Assembly: GCA_038526735.1 (NCBI GenBank)
Contig: JBCBGM010000011.1
Span: 1-64,000 of the forward strand
Direction: 5' to 3'
Source of the DNA: Rubricella sp038526735
GTDB lineage: Bacteria; Pseudomonadota; Alphaproteobacteria; Rhodobacterales; Rhodobacteraceae
DNA length: 64,000 nucleotides
Numbering within the stretch: the first letter of the stretch is position 1; each line of letters starts with the position of its first letter. The notes below the pieces were generated by a model that was not told the origin of the DNA, did not search any database, and saw only the letters and a program-made list of their open reading frames with translations. Made by a program: the position numbers and the translations under genes. This document shows, piece after piece, positions 1-8,847 of this stretch.

Positions 1-4
1 CAAC

Positions 5-715
5 ATGGTTAAAATGGGTGGAGCCCATATCGTCTCGGCCTTCGATGACGATCTAATCATGGTACAGGCCAAGCTGTCAGAGATGGGCGGCCTGGCCGAA
101 GAGCTTTTGTCGAACGCCATCGAGGCTGTCAAAAACCGTGACCCGGGCCTCGCCCGCGAGGTCATCGCCCGCGACAAACGCCTCGACGCGCTTGAGATGG
201 AGGTCGAAGAGCTCGCAACCCGCGTTATCGCCCTGCGCCAACCCCTCGCCCAAGACCTCCGCCTTCTCATCGCCGCGCTCAAAATGGCCTCGACCATCGA
301 GCGGATCGGCGATCTGGCCAAAAACATCGCCAAACGCGCCGAGGATATGGCCTCGGAGCGGCCGGTGCGCGTCTCCGGATCCATCGTGCGCATGGGCAGC
401 CAGACGCTGGGCCAGCTGACCGAAGTGCTTGATGCTTTCACCTCGCGAGAGACTGCGCTCGCCGTGGCCGTCTGGCGCCGCGATGTCGAGATTGACGAGA
501 TGTACAACTCGATCTTCCGCGAGGTTGTCACCTACATGATGGAAGATCCCAAGCTGATCGGTCTCGGCTCCCAACTCCTGTTCCTGGCCAAAAACCTGGA
601 GCGTATCGGCGACCACACCACCCATATCGCCGAGCTGGTTTACTACATCGTCGAGGGTGAGCCGCTGGGGGATGATCGCCCCAAAGGCGCCCCCGTCGGC
701 CTCGATGACCTCTGA
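5..715 (+). CDS. phoU: Phosphate signalling accessory protein PhoU
   Basis: 236-aa protein with the two-repeat helical PhoU layout. Each repeat carries the family metal-binding type of sequence: RIGDLAKNIAKRA around residues 100-112 and RIGDHTTHIAELV near residue 200. PhoU couples the Pst phosphate transporter to the PhoR/PhoB two-component system and dampens Pho signalling when phosphate is plentiful; it is cytoplasmic and peripheral to the membrane. It ends 23 bp before phoB on the same strand, the usual end of a pst-phoU-phoB operon. The ATG at 5 is followed by another at 14. The window begins only four bases upstream, so the true start could lie outside it. Confidence 0.93.
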   Translation: MVKMGGAHIVSAFDDDLIMVQAKLSEMGGLAEELLSNAIEAVKNRDPGLAREVIARDKRLDALEMEVEELATRVIALRQPLAQDLRLLIAALKMASTIERIGDLAKNIAKRAEDMASERPVRVSGSIVRMGSQTLGQLTEVLDAFTSRETALAVAVWRRDVEIDEMYNSIFREVVTYMMEDPKLIGLGSQLLFLAKNLERIGDHTTHIAELVYYIVEGEPLGDDRPKGAPVGLDDL

Positions 716-738
716 TCGCCTGACCACGAGAGAACCCG

Positions 739-1431
739 ATGAGTGCGAAAATTCTTGTCGTAGAAGATGACGCAGCCCTGTCAGAACTCCTGCGCTACAA
801 CCTTGGCCGCGAGGGCTTTGCCCTGCAATCTGCCACCGATGGCGAAGAGGCGCTGATCTCTGTTCAAGAGCAGGCGCCAGACCTCATCGTGCTCGACTGG
901 ATGCTGCCGCATGTCTCTGGCATCGAGATTTGCCGCCAGCTCCGCGCCCGGACAGAGACGAAAGACCTCCCCATCATCATGCTCACCGCCCGCGGTGAGG
1001 AGGAGGACCGCGTGCGCGGGCTGGAGATTGGAGCGGACGACTACCTCACCAAACCCTTCTCCATGACCGAGCTTGTCGCGCGCATCCGCGCCGTCCTGCG
1101 CCGCACCCGCCCGACCATTGCCTCCAACGTTGCAACCTTTGGCGACATCAGCCTTGACCGAGAGACCTGCCGCGTGCGTCGTGGCTCCCGTGACGTGCAT
1201 CTCGGCCCCACCGAATTCCGCCTGCTCGACGTGTTGATGCAGCGCCCGGGCCGCGTGTTCTCCCGCGAGCAGCTGCTCGACCGGGTCTGGGGCCATGACG
1301 TCTATGTCGAGATCCGCACCGTTGACGTGCATGTCGGTCGCCTGCGCAAAGCGCTCAACCGGCGTGGGGAGAAAGATCCTGTGCGCACCGTCCGCTCCGC
1401 CGGCTACGCGCTCGACGAAACTTACGCCTAA
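739..1431 (+). CDS. phoB: Phosphate regulon response regulator PhoB
   Basis: 230-aa OmpR/PhoB-family response regulator. The receiver domain (about residues 1-120) has the acidic pocket D10/D11, the phospho-acceptor D53 in VLDWMLP, T83 and K105 in YLTKPFS. A winged-helix DNA-binding domain follows from about 130 to 228 (LGPTEFRLLDVLMQRPGRVF; RTVDVHVGRLRKALN). After phosphorylation by PhoR it activates Pho-box promoters. Its position directly after phoU separates PhoB from other OmpR-type regulators. The gap to the convergent gene downstream is only about 50 bp and no clear terminator hairpin is visible there. Confidence 0.95.
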   Translation: MSAKILVVEDDAALSELLRYNLGREGFALQSATDGEEALISVQEQAPDLIVLDWMLPHVSGIEICRQLRARTETKDLPIIMLTARGEEEDRVRGLEIGADDYLTKPFSMTELVARIRAVLRRTRPTIASNVATFGDISLDRETCRVRRGSRDVHLGPTEFRLLDVLMQRPGRVFSREQLLDRVWGHDVYVEIRTVDVHVGRLRKALNRRGEKDPVRTVRSAGYALDETYA

Positions 1432-1485
1432 GCGCAGCCGCCAAGGCGCGGTTAACCCAGAGTCACTTTCGTTAAGGTTGTTGTA

Positions 1486-2148
1486 TCAGAACGACAGTTT
1501 TGCGCCGAATTTGAGGAAGGGCGAGAGGCCAAACGCTTCCATCCCCGTCACAAAGCTGTCCGGATCGCTCTCTTGATCGGCGCTGAGCGCGGCATCCGCA
1601 CCCAGTTCTTCGTCATCGATTCGCGTGCCCGTGACCATCAGGCCGAGGTCGAGATCGAGGCTCAGCCGCGAAAACCCGCCGCTAAAGCCCATTGTCACAA
1701 CCGGGTTCACTGCCTCAGTCGCCACCCCCGGCTGCGCAGGGATCGAGGCCGTATAGTTCCGCCCGTTCAACTCAATCCCGTCAGAAGACAGCGTGTCGCC
1801 TGGCAGCGTGAACCGCTCGCCGTTCGCCACGACCCCACCACCAAGGCGCAGGCCATTTCCAAAGGGGTAGTAGTCCGCCAAAAGCCCAACACTACCTGTA
1901 GTTGATTGGGTTGGCTCACCATTGCTCAGCCCGCCGAAACTGCGCTGCGCATCGCCATACTGGATCGGCATCCGCACGCCAAAACTGTCATTCAAACGAA
2001 GCTGCGGCTCAATCACGGTGCCTTGTGCAACGGGTGAATTTCGCAAGGAAAAAACGAGCGCCGGATCGGCTGCGTCATCCGCAGCACTGGGCGCGGCAGC
2101 CGCAGCTGCCCCGCAAAACACCAGAATCTGAAAAGCTCTGCCGGACAT
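1486..2148 (-). CDS. Probable outer-membrane beta-barrel protein (uncharacterised)
   Basis: 220-aa protein from the ATG at 2148; a TTG four codons upstream is the alternative start. The N terminus looks like a Sec signal peptide: a hydrophobic FQILVFCGAAAAAAPSAADD stretch with an AxA-type cleavage region. The rest alternates polar and hydrophobic residues with many Gly and Asn, and ends in LSF. A terminal aromatic residue after amphipathic strands is the usual beta-signal of outer-membrane barrels. No family is recognised, so the barrel assignment is inference from composition and the C terminus. It converges with phoB and lies 60 bp after gcrA on the same strand. Confidence 0.6.
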   Translation of the reverse strand: MSGRAFQILVFCGAAAAAAPSAADDAADPALVFSLRNSPVAQGTVIEPQLRLNDSFGVRMPIQYGDAQRSFGGLSNGEPTQSTTGSVGLLADYYPFGNGLRLGGGVVANGERFTLPGDTLSSDGIELNGRNYTASIPAQPGVATEAVNPVVTMGFSGGFSRLSLDLDLGLMVTGTRIDDEELGADAALSADQESDPDSFVTGMEAFGLSPFLKFGAKLSF

Positions 2149-2208
2149 CCGACCATCCAAACCCGCGATACGACACCTTACCCCGAAGGCCGCGATGTGC
2201 CAACCGGC

Positions 2209-2784
2209 TCAGCGGCTGGCGCGACGATCCCGGCGAGACGACATCGGCTGAAACGCGATGCTCACATGCTGCTCGCAATAGGGCTTTCCGGGCGCGCACG
2301 GGTGGCCACAGAACCAGAACTCATCCGTCGCCGGGTCACCAATCGGCCACTTGCAGGTCCGCTCGGTCAGCTGCATCAACGTCAGCTTCTTCGCAGATTT
2401 CTCAAACTCCGCGATATTCGCCAGCGTCTCCGGGTTGATCTCGTTGCCCGTGGGTTGCGGCGGCAGCGGCTGGCCCGGAATGCCCACAGGGCGGCGCGGC
2501 GGCAGAGGCGTCACATTCGACGGCGCAGCGGCTGCAGGGGCAGCAGGGGCCGCCGGGGCAGGGCGCGCGGGCGCTGGCTCAACCTTGGGCTCAGGCTTCG
2601 GCGCGGCGGCCTTCGGCTCTTCCGCAGCTTTCGCGGTGGCGCGGTTCGACAGGCCCAACCGGTGCACTTTGCCGATCACGGCGTTGCGGGTCACACCACC
2701 CAGCTCTTTTGCGATCGCACTCGCGGAATTCCCCTCTGCCCACATCTTTTTGAGCAGCTCAACACGGTCATCGGTCCAGGACAT
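2209..2784 (-). CDS. gcrA: GcrA family cell-cycle transcriptional regulator
   Basis: 191-aa GcrA. The N terminus MSWTDDRVELLKKMW followed by GNSASAIAKELGGVTRNAVI and GKVHRLGLSNRA is the diagnostic DNA-binding helix-turn-helix. A Pro/Ala-rich linker (about residues 60-115) leads to the C-terminal domain with CKWPIGDP and FCGHPCAPGKPYCEQH, the Cys/His cluster typical of the family. In alphaproteobacteria GcrA works with sigma-70 RNA polymerase at promoters methylated by CcrM and is part of the CtrA/DnaA cell-cycle circuit. It stands alone, divergent from nothing obvious, with about 100 bp of upstream non-coding sequence. Confidence 0.94.
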   Translation of the reverse strand: MSWTDDRVELLKKMWAEGNSASAIAKELGGVTRNAVIGKVHRLGLSNRATAKAAEEPKAAAPKPEPKVEPAPARPAPAAPAAPAAAAPSNVTPLPPRRPVGIPGQPLPPQPTGNEINPETLANIAEFEKSAKKLTLMQLTERTCKWPIGDPATDEFWFCGHPCAPGKPYCEQHVSIAFQPMSSRRDRRASR

Positions 2785-2889
2785 CGGATCCCCATCTGTA
2801 ACGACACCGGAGTGAGCGACAGGCCCACAAGTTCAACCGCTGTCAGGATGTTCCTATTTTATATGCCCCTGCGCTGCACACAAGGGTGC

Positions 2890-3342
2890 TCAGAACGCAA
2901 TTCCAGATGCCACTAATCCGGCCACAAACGCCCGGTCCCCAGTGATGGAGAGATGCTCGACCGCCAGATCGCCCGGAACCCACAGCGGCGTGTGATCCGG
3001 CTCGGTCGGTTCGGCGAGTTTCGTGATCCCTCGGCAGAGGTAGATGTGGCACACCTTGCGGGCCCATTTGTCATACTCGGGCATATACACATACCGCTGA
3101 AACGCCCCCAACCGCCGCACATCGCCCACGCGCCAGCCCGTCTCTTCCATCACCTCGCGGTGCAGTGCCTGGAGCGGGGCCTCCCCTTCATCAATCCCAC
3201 CACCGGGCAGCAAAAACTCCTCTCCCCGCACGGTGGTTGCCGCCAGCAAGAGGTTGCCCGCACCATCTCCAATACAGGCATACGCACCCGGTCGATCTTC
3301 ATAGCGCTGCCCTTCGATGACAGCCTCTCCATAGCGGCGCAT
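2890..3342 (-). CDS. Nudix hydrolase
   Basis: 150-aa Nudix protein with a complete Nudix box G48-x5-E54-x7-R62-E-V-x-E-E-x-G-W70, including the catalytic REVMEE residues that bind the metal. The family hydrolyses nucleoside diphosphates linked to another group. The substrate cannot be read from the sequence; short stand-alone members act on oxidised nucleotides, NADH, ADP-ribose or diadenosine polyphosphates. The ATG at 3342 has an AAGGAAG ribosome site just upstream. Monocistronic, between gcrA and hslO. Confidence 0.88.
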   Translation of the reverse strand: MRRYGEAVIEGQRYEDRPGAYACIGDGAGNLLLAATTVRGEEFLLPGGGIDEGEAPLQALHREVMEETGWRVGDVRRLGAFQRYVYMPEYDKWARKVCHIYLCRGITKLAEPTEPDHTPLWVPGDLAVEHLSITGDRAFVAGLVASGIAF

Positions 3343-3436
3343 GGCACTTCCTTGGATGGGGGGTTACAAATCTGGCAGCCTGATACTATGTGACCGCGCT
3401 TAACGAAAGCGCGCTTCAGCGCCGGAGGCTCCTGTC

Positions 3437-4441
3437 ATGGCTGATCAAACGCACCCCATCTGGGACGACATCGTGCTGCCCTTTCAACTCGACCGCTCTG
3501 ATATGCGCGGCCGTGTGGCCCGGCTTGACCAAACGCTCGACCAGATCCTGTCGCAACACAACTACCCGCTGCCCGTCGCGGCCCTCGTGGCGGAGACTGC
3601 GATGCTCACCGCGCTCATCGGGCAGACCATCAAGCTGCGCTGGAAGCTGTCACTGCAAATTCGCGGCGACGGCCCCATTCGCCTGATTGCGACGGATTTC
3701 TTTGCGCCCGCCAAAGACGGTGAGCCCGCGCGCATCCGCGGCTATGCCTCGTTCGATGCTGAGCGGCTGGACATGGAGGCCAAACCCTTTGCCCAGATCG
3801 GCAAAGGCTACTTCGCGATCCTGATCGACCAGGGCGAGGGGATGACCCCGTACCAGGGCATCACGCCCTTGGCTGGGGAGGGTTTGTCGAGCTGTGCTGA
3901 GGCGTATTTTGCCCAGTCAGAGCAGCTGCCCACGCGCTTTAACATCGCCGCGGCCCTGTCGTCGGAGACAGACGAGAGCGGTGCCGGTTGGCGCTCGGGC
4001 GGGGTGATGCTGCAGCACATGCCGAAAGCGGGCATTCACATCGACCCGGGGGCTGGGCGAGAAGACGGCGTGATCACCGCCGCCGACATGCTCTCGGGCG
4101 AGGCCGCTGAAGATTGGAACCGCGTCAACACGCTCTTGGACACGGCTGAGCTGACAGAGCTTGTCGGCCCGCATCTGTCGCAAGACCGGCTCTTGGTGCG
4201 GTTGTTCCACGAGGAAGAGCCCCGCGTGTTCGACGCCCAACCGGTCCAGTTCGGATGCACCTGCTCGGAAGAGAAGGTCCGCCAGTCGCTCTCGATCTAT
4301 TCGGCGAAAGACATTTCCCGGATGACCACGATCGAGGGCACGGTCACCGCAGACTGCCAATTCTGCGGCGCCCACTATGTGCTCGACCCGGCGACCGTGG
4401 GCTTCGAAGCCGAAGGCACCCAAGACCCGCTGCAGGCGTAA
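3437..4441 (+). CDS. hslO: Redox-activated chaperone Hsp33
   Basis: 334-aa Hsp33. The C-terminal zinc site is intact: C274-x-C276 in FGCTCSEEKV and C307-xx-C310 in ADCQFCGAHY, matching the CxC...CxxC redox switch. In the reduced cell the cysteines hold zinc; under oxidative and unfolding stress they form disulfides, the protein dimerises and holds unfolded clients. The N-terminal start MADQTHPIWDDIVLPFQLD is typical of rhodobacterial Hsp33, and GGAGG lies eight bases before the ATG. It is followed by a 500-bp repeat-filled gap. Confidence 0.94.
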   Translation: MADQTHPIWDDIVLPFQLDRSDMRGRVARLDQTLDQILSQHNYPLPVAALVAETAMLTALIGQTIKLRWKLSLQIRGDGPIRLIATDFFAPAKDGEPARIRGYASFDAERLDMEAKPFAQIGKGYFAILIDQGEGMTPYQGITPLAGEGLSSCAEAYFAQSEQLPTRFNIAAALSSETDESGAGWRSGGVMLQHMPKAGIHIDPGAGREDGVITAADMLSGEAAEDWNRVNTLLDTAELTELVGPHLSQDRLLVRLFHEEEPRVFDAQPVQFGCTCSEEKVRQSLSIYSAKDISRMTTIEGTVTADCQFCGAHYVLDPATVGFEAEGTQDPLQA

Positions 4442-4478
4442 AAGAAGGAGGGGGGGCCACCGCCCTGCCTCTAACACA

Positions 4479-4717
4479 CCCCGGACTTGATCCGGGGAGT
4501 CGTTAGTATGGTGGGGGCCTCAGCGCGGAATCAAGTCGCGTAGCGACGCCGCGCGCGCCAGACCGACCGACAGGTCTGGCGCATTGGAGGGTGAGTTGCG
4601 CCACTCCACGCGAATGCGACTTTGCAGGCATAAACCGCGTCGTTCGCAAGAGAACTGCGCCACACCTCGGTCTGGCGCGCGCTGTGTTTCGCATTCCTCA
4701 TCGAGGTCTCGGCTCAA
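4479..4717 (+). repeat. Palindromic intergenic repeat, full copy A (239 bp)
   Basis: Starts with the inverted repeat CCCCGGA-cttga-TCCGGGG (4479-4497). A perfect 10-bp hairpin GCGCCAGACC/GGTCTGGCGC follows (4555-4564 and 4573-4582). After about 100 variable bases comes a second GGTCTGGCGCGCGC box, and the copy ends in TCATCGAGGTCTCGGCTCAA. The same order of modules recurs at 9155-9395 and 22666-22903 with almost the same length, and shortened copies lie at 22299-22440 and 25277-25430. All copies are intergenic. Confidence 0.85.
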
Positions 4718-4732
4718 TGGCGCGCCGTCTCT

Positions 4733-4886
4733 CAGCCGGAGGCGACTAGCCTCCGGCCGCGCCCTCCCTCCCGAACGGGAGGGCGTTTGATCCCGTTTCG
4801 CCATCGTACAAACCAAATGCAGTCTGGAGAAATAAATTGCGCTGAAGTGCTGTCGCGAAACGCCCACCCGAGGGAGGGCGCGGCCT
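4733..4886 (+). repeat. REPIN-like 154-bp element, copy 1
   Basis: Begins with the hairpin CCGGAGGCgactaGCCTCCGG. It carries a perfect 16-bp inverted repeat, GGCCGCGCCCTCCCTC at 4755-4770 and its complement at 4870-4885. A local hairpin CGCCCTCCCTCCCGaacGGGAGGGCG sits at the left arm. A second copy of exactly the same length is at 22456-22609. Position 5 of the left arm is G here and A there, and the right arm changes to match, so pairing is kept. Confidence 0.82.
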
Positions 4887-4945
4887 AAACGGGCGCACTG
4901 TTCAGCGAGGTCCCGGATCTCGTCCGAGTCGCCACGACCCCCACA

Positions 4946-5422
4946 CTACCCCCGATCCCGCAGCAGCCTCTGCTTCTGCCGGTTCCAGTCGCGTTGCTTT
5001 TCGGTCTCGCGCTTGTCGGCCATCTTTTTGCCCTTTGCGATGCCGATCCGCAGCTTCGCGACACCCTTCTCATTGAAGTACATCGCCAGCGGCACCAGCG
5101 TCATGCCCTCGCGTTGGGTGCCGTTCCAGAGCCGCGACAGCTCACGGCGCGACACCAGCAACTTCCGCCGCCGCCGCTCTTCATGCCCGAAGGTCTTGGC
5201 CTGTGCATACGGCGCCACATAGCTGTTGATCAGCCACAGCTCGCCGTCCTCAACGCTCGCATAGCTCTCTGCAATATTCGCCCCGCCGAGCCGCAGAGAC
5301 TTCACCTCAGACCCTCCCAGCACAACGCCTGCCTCCAGCGTGTCCTCGATGGCATACTGGTGACGCGCCTTGCGGTTCTCCGCGATCGTCTTACTGTTCG
5401 GGTCAGATTTCTTGGTGGCCAT
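4946..5422 (-). CDS. smpB: SsrA-binding protein SmpB
   Basis: 158-aa SmpB. It binds tmRNA and guides it into ribosomes stalled on broken mRNA. The family core is clear: ATKKSDPNSKTIAENRKARH, then Y-x-I-E-x-T-x-E-A-G-V-L-x-G-S-E-V-K-S-L-R and the basic C-terminal tail KRETEKQRDWNRQKQRLLRD, which folds into the decoding channel. An in-frame start nine codons further upstream is possible, but the family starts at MATKKSD, which places the start at 5422. Confidence 0.95.
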   Translation of the reverse strand: MATKKSDPNSKTIAENRKARHQYAIEDTLEAGVVLGGSEVKSLRLGGANIAESYASVEDGELWLINSYVAPYAQAKTFGHEERRRRKLLVSRRELSRLWNGTQREGMTLVPLAMYFNEKGVAKLRIGIAKGKKMADKRETEKQRDWNRQKQRLLRDRG

Positions 5423-5468
5423 GGCGCGCAGGTAATGGGCCGCGCCCACCGCGTCTAGGGGGAGCGAG

Positions 5469-6203
5469 ATGCCGGAGAAAAAAGACGTCCTGCGTCAAAC
5501 CGACGACGCCGCGCGCCAGCAGGCCAAAGAGCTGATGCGCAAAGCCAAGCACGGCGCGCTTGCGGTGCTCGACCCAGAGAGCGGCGTGCCCATGGCCAGC
5601 CGCGTCGCCACCGCCTGCGATGTGACCGGCGCGCCGCTTATCCTGATCTCGCAACTCTCGGGCCATTTCGGCGCGCTCGCGGCTGACCCGCGCTGCTCTG
5701 TGATGTTCGGCGACCCCGGCAAAGGAGACCCGCTCGCTCACCCGCGCGTCACCGTCACGGCGAAGGCCGAAAAGCTGGACGGAGACGCCCGCACCGCCGC
5801 CCGCGAGCGCTTCTTGCGCTACCACCCCAAAGCGGCACTCTATGCGGATTTCGGGGATTTCGCCTTCTGGCGGCTCACCCCCACCGGTGCCTCACTGAAC
5901 GGGGGCTTCGGCAAAGCCTTCGCGCTGAGTGCCGAAGACCTCGCCGCCCCCGCCCTCGACGGCTTTGATCAGATGGAGCCTGGCGCCACCGAGCACATGA
6001 ACGACGACCACCTCGATGCGATCCAACTCTACGCCGAAAAACCCGGAAACTGGCAGATGCTGGGCATGGATGCCGAGGGCATGGACCTGGTGAATGGTGA
6101 AGAGCGTCTGCGCTATTGGTACGACCGCCCGCTCGCCTCTGCCGATGAATTGCGCCCCCGTCTTGTCGCCCTCGTGAAGCGCGCGCGAGCCGAAAAAACT
6201 TGA
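5469..6203 (+). CDS. HugZ-like haem utilisation / pyridoxamine 5'-phosphate oxidase-fold protein
   Basis: 244-aa protein with an N-terminal split-barrel flavin/PNPOx-like domain (about residues 15-150; ASRVATACDVTGAPLILISQ, LSGHFGALAADPRCSVMFGD) and a C-terminal DUF2470-type domain starting near residue 165, with EHMNDDHLDAI. This two-domain arrangement is that of the HugZ/HutZ haem-degrading family. Many alphaproteobacterial members are uncharacterised, so haem breakdown is inferred. The ATG has a GGGGAGCG ribosome site. It lies 46 bp from the divergent smpB. Confidence 0.8.
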   Translation: MPEKKDVLRQTDDAARQQAKELMRKAKHGALAVLDPESGVPMASRVATACDVTGAPLILISQLSGHFGALAADPRCSVMFGDPGKGDPLAHPRVTVTAKAEKLDGDARTAARERFLRYHPKAALYADFGDFAFWRLTPTGASLNGGFGKAFALSAEDLAAPALDGFDQMEPGATEHMNDDHLDAIQLYAEKPGNWQMLGMDAEGMDLVNGEERLRYWYDRPLASADELRPRLVALVKRARAEKT

Positions 6204-6261
6204 AGCCCAAGCGTTTCACCGCAAGCTATGGGAAATAACCTCAGCCGAAGGCCGCCCGCAC

Positions 6262-7596
6262 ATGTTTGACAGCTTTTTCCCAACCAACCGTTTTTACTTC
6301 AAATTCGGCGGCAAAATCATCACGGTGCACCTGTACTTTTGGTCGGCGATCCTTTGGGCTTTGGGCACAATCCTGTTGTGGTACGGCCCCTTTATCCTGC
6401 CATCATTGCGCACGAGCGGAGAGATTTTCTCGCTTGGGGGGCTGTTTGGCATGGGCTTTCCGCCAGAGCTTGGCACAGATGCGGGCGAAGACGCGACCGC
6501 GGTCTTTAACGAGGCGCAAGGCTGGGCGCAGTCGTTTTGGCTCTATCAATACGTCATCTCCTGCTACGTCCTCTTCGCCGGGGTCTGGATGTATGTGGCC
6601 AACCACAAATGGTCCCGCTGGAGCATTGGGGGCTCTGCCTTGATCATCTTCGTGACCTGGTTTCAGGTACAGATCGATGTCTTCTTCAACGAGTGGTATC
6701 GCGACTTCTTCGATCTCATTCAGGTCGCCTTGGCTGAGCCCAACTCGGTCTCTCTGAGCGAATATTATGGTCAATTAGCCACCTTCCTGTGGGTGGCACT
6801 GCCGTATGTGATCCTTGTGGTCCTGAAGTTGTTCTTCACTTCGCATTTCGTCTTCCGTTGGCGCACCGCGATGCACGAGCGCTACACCAACATGTGGGAG
6901 CAGGTGCGAGATATCGAGGGCGCCTCGCAGCGTATCCAGGAAGATACTCAACGCTTTGCTGGCATCATGCAGGGCCTTGGCGTGTCGATCATCGACAGCG
7001 TCATGACACTCATCGCGTTCTTGCCGATCCTCTGGGGATTGTCAGAGTTTGTGTCTGAGGTCCCGATCATCGGTGAAACGGCGCAGGCCCTCGTCATCAT
7101 CGCGATCCTGTGGTCCGTGTTTGGTACAGGGTTGATCGCGCTTGCGGGGTATCGACTGCCCGGCTTGGAATTCCGCAACCAGCGGGTCGAGGCCAGCTAC
7201 CGCAAAGAGCTCGTCTTAGGCGAAGATTTCGCCGACAGAGCCACCCCACTGACCATCGAAGAGCTGTTCGGCAACGTTCGCAAAAACTACTTCCGGCTGT
7301 ATCTGGAATACACCTACTTCAACGTCATCCGCATCACCTACCTGCAGATCGGTAACCTGATCCCGTTCTTCGCGCTCGGTCCGACGATCATCGCGGGCGC
7401 CATCACCTTTGGTGTGATGCAGCAAATCCTCAACGCTTTCGGCCGGGTCGAGAACTCCTTCCAGTTTCTCGTCAATTCCTGGCCCACGATCATCGACCTG
7501 ATCTCCATCCACAAACGCCTCGCAGCCTTTGAGGCAGAGATTGAGGGTCGGCGTTTGGCCGCGATTGAAGCTGAAGATATCAACCGCGCTATCTGA
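6262..7596 (+). CDS. sbmA: SbmA/BacA-family peptide transporter
   Basis: 444-aa inner-membrane protein that matches the SbmA/BacA family along its length: MFDSFFPTNRFYFKFGG at the start, several hydrophobic spans (about residues 20-45, 90-115, 175-200, 240-260, 270-300, 350-385), and the conserved cytoplasmic stretches FRWRTAMHERYTNMWEQVRD and EGASQRIQEDTQRFA. These proton-driven exporters without a nucleotide-binding domain import peptide antibiotics such as microcins and proline-rich peptides. In rhizobia BacA is needed for long-term infection. The 58-bp gap to the preceding gene has only a weak ribosome site. Confidence 0.9.
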   Translation: MFDSFFPTNRFYFKFGGKIITVHLYFWSAILWALGTILLWYGPFILPSLRTSGEIFSLGGLFGMGFPPELGTDAGEDATAVFNEAQGWAQSFWLYQYVISCYVLFAGVWMYVANHKWSRWSIGGSALIIFVTWFQVQIDVFFNEWYRDFFDLIQVALAEPNSVSLSEYYGQLATFLWVALPYVILVVLKLFFTSHFVFRWRTAMHERYTNMWEQVRDIEGASQRIQEDTQRFAGIMQGLGVSIIDSVMTLIAFLPILWGLSEFVSEVPIIGETAQALVIIAILWSVFGTGLIALAGYRLPGLEFRNQRVEASYRKELVLGEDFADRATPLTIEELFGNVRKNYFRLYLEYTYFNVIRITYLQIGNLIPFFALGPTIIAGAITFGVMQQILNAFGRVENSFQFLVNSWPTIIDLISIHKRLAAFEAEIEGRRLAAIEAEDINRAI

Positions 7597-7656
7597 TCCG
7601 GTTGACCGGCGGCGGGGGAGGGCCATCTCTCCTCCCGTGCGCCGGTGGAGCCTCTC

Positions 7657-8847
7657 ATGCGTGATACGTCCAGCATAGAAATCAGTGTGCTTTCGTCGCT
7701 CTCAGAGATCGACGCCACCGACTGGGACGCCTGCGCCGCCCCCGAAACCGCCGACGGCGGCCGCCCTCTCGACCCGTTCACCACGCACCGCTTCCTCTAC
7801 GCGCTAGAGACCTCCGGCTCCGTCGGCAAAGGCACCGGATGGCAGGCGCAATACCTCGTCGCCCGTGCCGAGGGGGAGGTCATTGCCTGCCTGCCGCTCT
7901 ATGCTAAGGGTCACAGCCAGGGCGAATACATCTTCGACCACAACTGGGCCCATGCGTTTGAGCGGGCCGGGGGCCGCTACTACCCCAAACTCCAAGCCGC
8001 CGTCCCCTTCACCCCCGCCACAGGCCGCCGCTTTCTCACAAAACCGGGCTGGGACGCCGACGGCCGCGCCGCCCTCGTTCAGGGCGCCGTGCAACTGGCC
8101 GACCGCTACGACGTTTCCTCGATCCACATCACCTTTTGCACCGAAGCCGAGGCCAAGGCCGGAGAGAAACTCGGCCTCCTCCCACGCGTGACCCAGCAGT
8201 TCCACTGGGAAAACCGCGCCTTCCCAGACTTTGACACGTTCCTAGAGGCGCTCTCCTCCCGCAAACGCAAAACCATCCGCAAAGAGCGCCGCACCGCGCA
8301 GAATTTCGGCGGAGAGATCGTCGCCCTCACCGGCGACGCGATTGAGCCTGAGCATTGGGATGCGTTCTGGATTTTCTACCAAGACACCGGCTCCCGCAAA
8401 TGGGGCACGCCCTATCTCACCCGCCAATTCTTCCGCGACGCGCAAGAAAACCTGCGCGAGGACATGCTCCTCGTGATGGCCCGGCGTGAGGGGCGTTGGG
8501 TTGCCGGCGCGCTCAACTTTATCGGCCGCGAAACGCTCTTTGGCCGCTACTGGGGCTGCACCGAGCATCACTCCTGCCTGCATTTCGAGCTCTGCTACTA
8601 TCAGGCCATCGACTACGCGCTGCAAAACCAGATGGCGCGGGTTGAGGCGGGCGCGCAGGGCGAGCACAAACTCGCGCGCGGCTATCTGCCTGCGCCGGTG
8701 CACTCGCTGCATTTGATGATGGATCAGGGCTTTCAAGATGCCGTCGCGCGCTATCTGGAGGCGGAACGGGCTGCAACCGAAGAGGACATCGAGGTTCTCA
8801 CGGCCTACGGCCCCTTCAAAAACGAGACCGCCGAGGAACACGACTAA
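7657..8847 (+). CDS. GNAT-like (COG3146, FemAB-related) acyltransferase
   Basis: 396-aa member of a conserved proteobacterial family often labelled GNAT or peptidoglycan-related acyltransferase. Recognisable stretches are HNWAHAFERAGGRYYPKLQ, AFPDFDTFLEALSSRKRKTI, TGSRKWGTPYLTRQFF and GAQGEHKLARGYLPAPVHS. The biochemical role is not established. The ATG at 7657 is preferred over the GTG at 7645 because GGTGGAG stands directly before it. The stop overlaps the start of the pterin dehydratase gene by one base, so the two are probably co-translated. Confidence 0.78.
   Translation: MRDTSSIEISVLSSLSEIDATDWDACAAPETADGGRPLDPFTTHRFLYALETSGSVGKGTGWQAQYLVARAEGEVIACLPLYAKGHSQGEYIFDHNWAHAFERAGGRYYPKLQAAVPFTPATGRRFLTKPGWDADGRAALVQGAVQLADRYDVSSIHITFCTEAEAKAGEKLGLLPRVTQQFHWENRAFPDFDTFLEALSSRKRKTIRKERRTAQNFGGEIVALTGDAIEPEHWDAFWIFYQDTGSRKWGTPYLTRQFFRDAQENLREDMLLVMARREGRWVAGALNFIGRETLFGRYWGCTEHHSCLHFELCYYQAIDYALQNQMARVEAGAQGEHKLARGYLPAPVHSLHLMMDQGFQDAVARYLEAERAATEEDIEVLTAYGPFKNETAEEHD

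Larger units (their letters stand above)
4442..4945. other. Repeat-filled intergenic region between hslO and smpB
   Basis: About 500 bp with no convincing gene on either strand between two convergent genes. It is almost fully explained by two mosaic repeats listed separately: a 239-bp palindromic repeat (4479-4717) and a 154-bp REPIN-like element (4733-4886). The short reading frames that cross it are made of repeat sequence and change frame between copies elsewhere in the window. Confidence 0.8.

Noticed and set aside
4442..4945. Small proteins encoded in the hslO-smpB gap
   Set aside because: All frames run across palindromic repeats whose other copies are read in different frames, so they are not conserved proteins.
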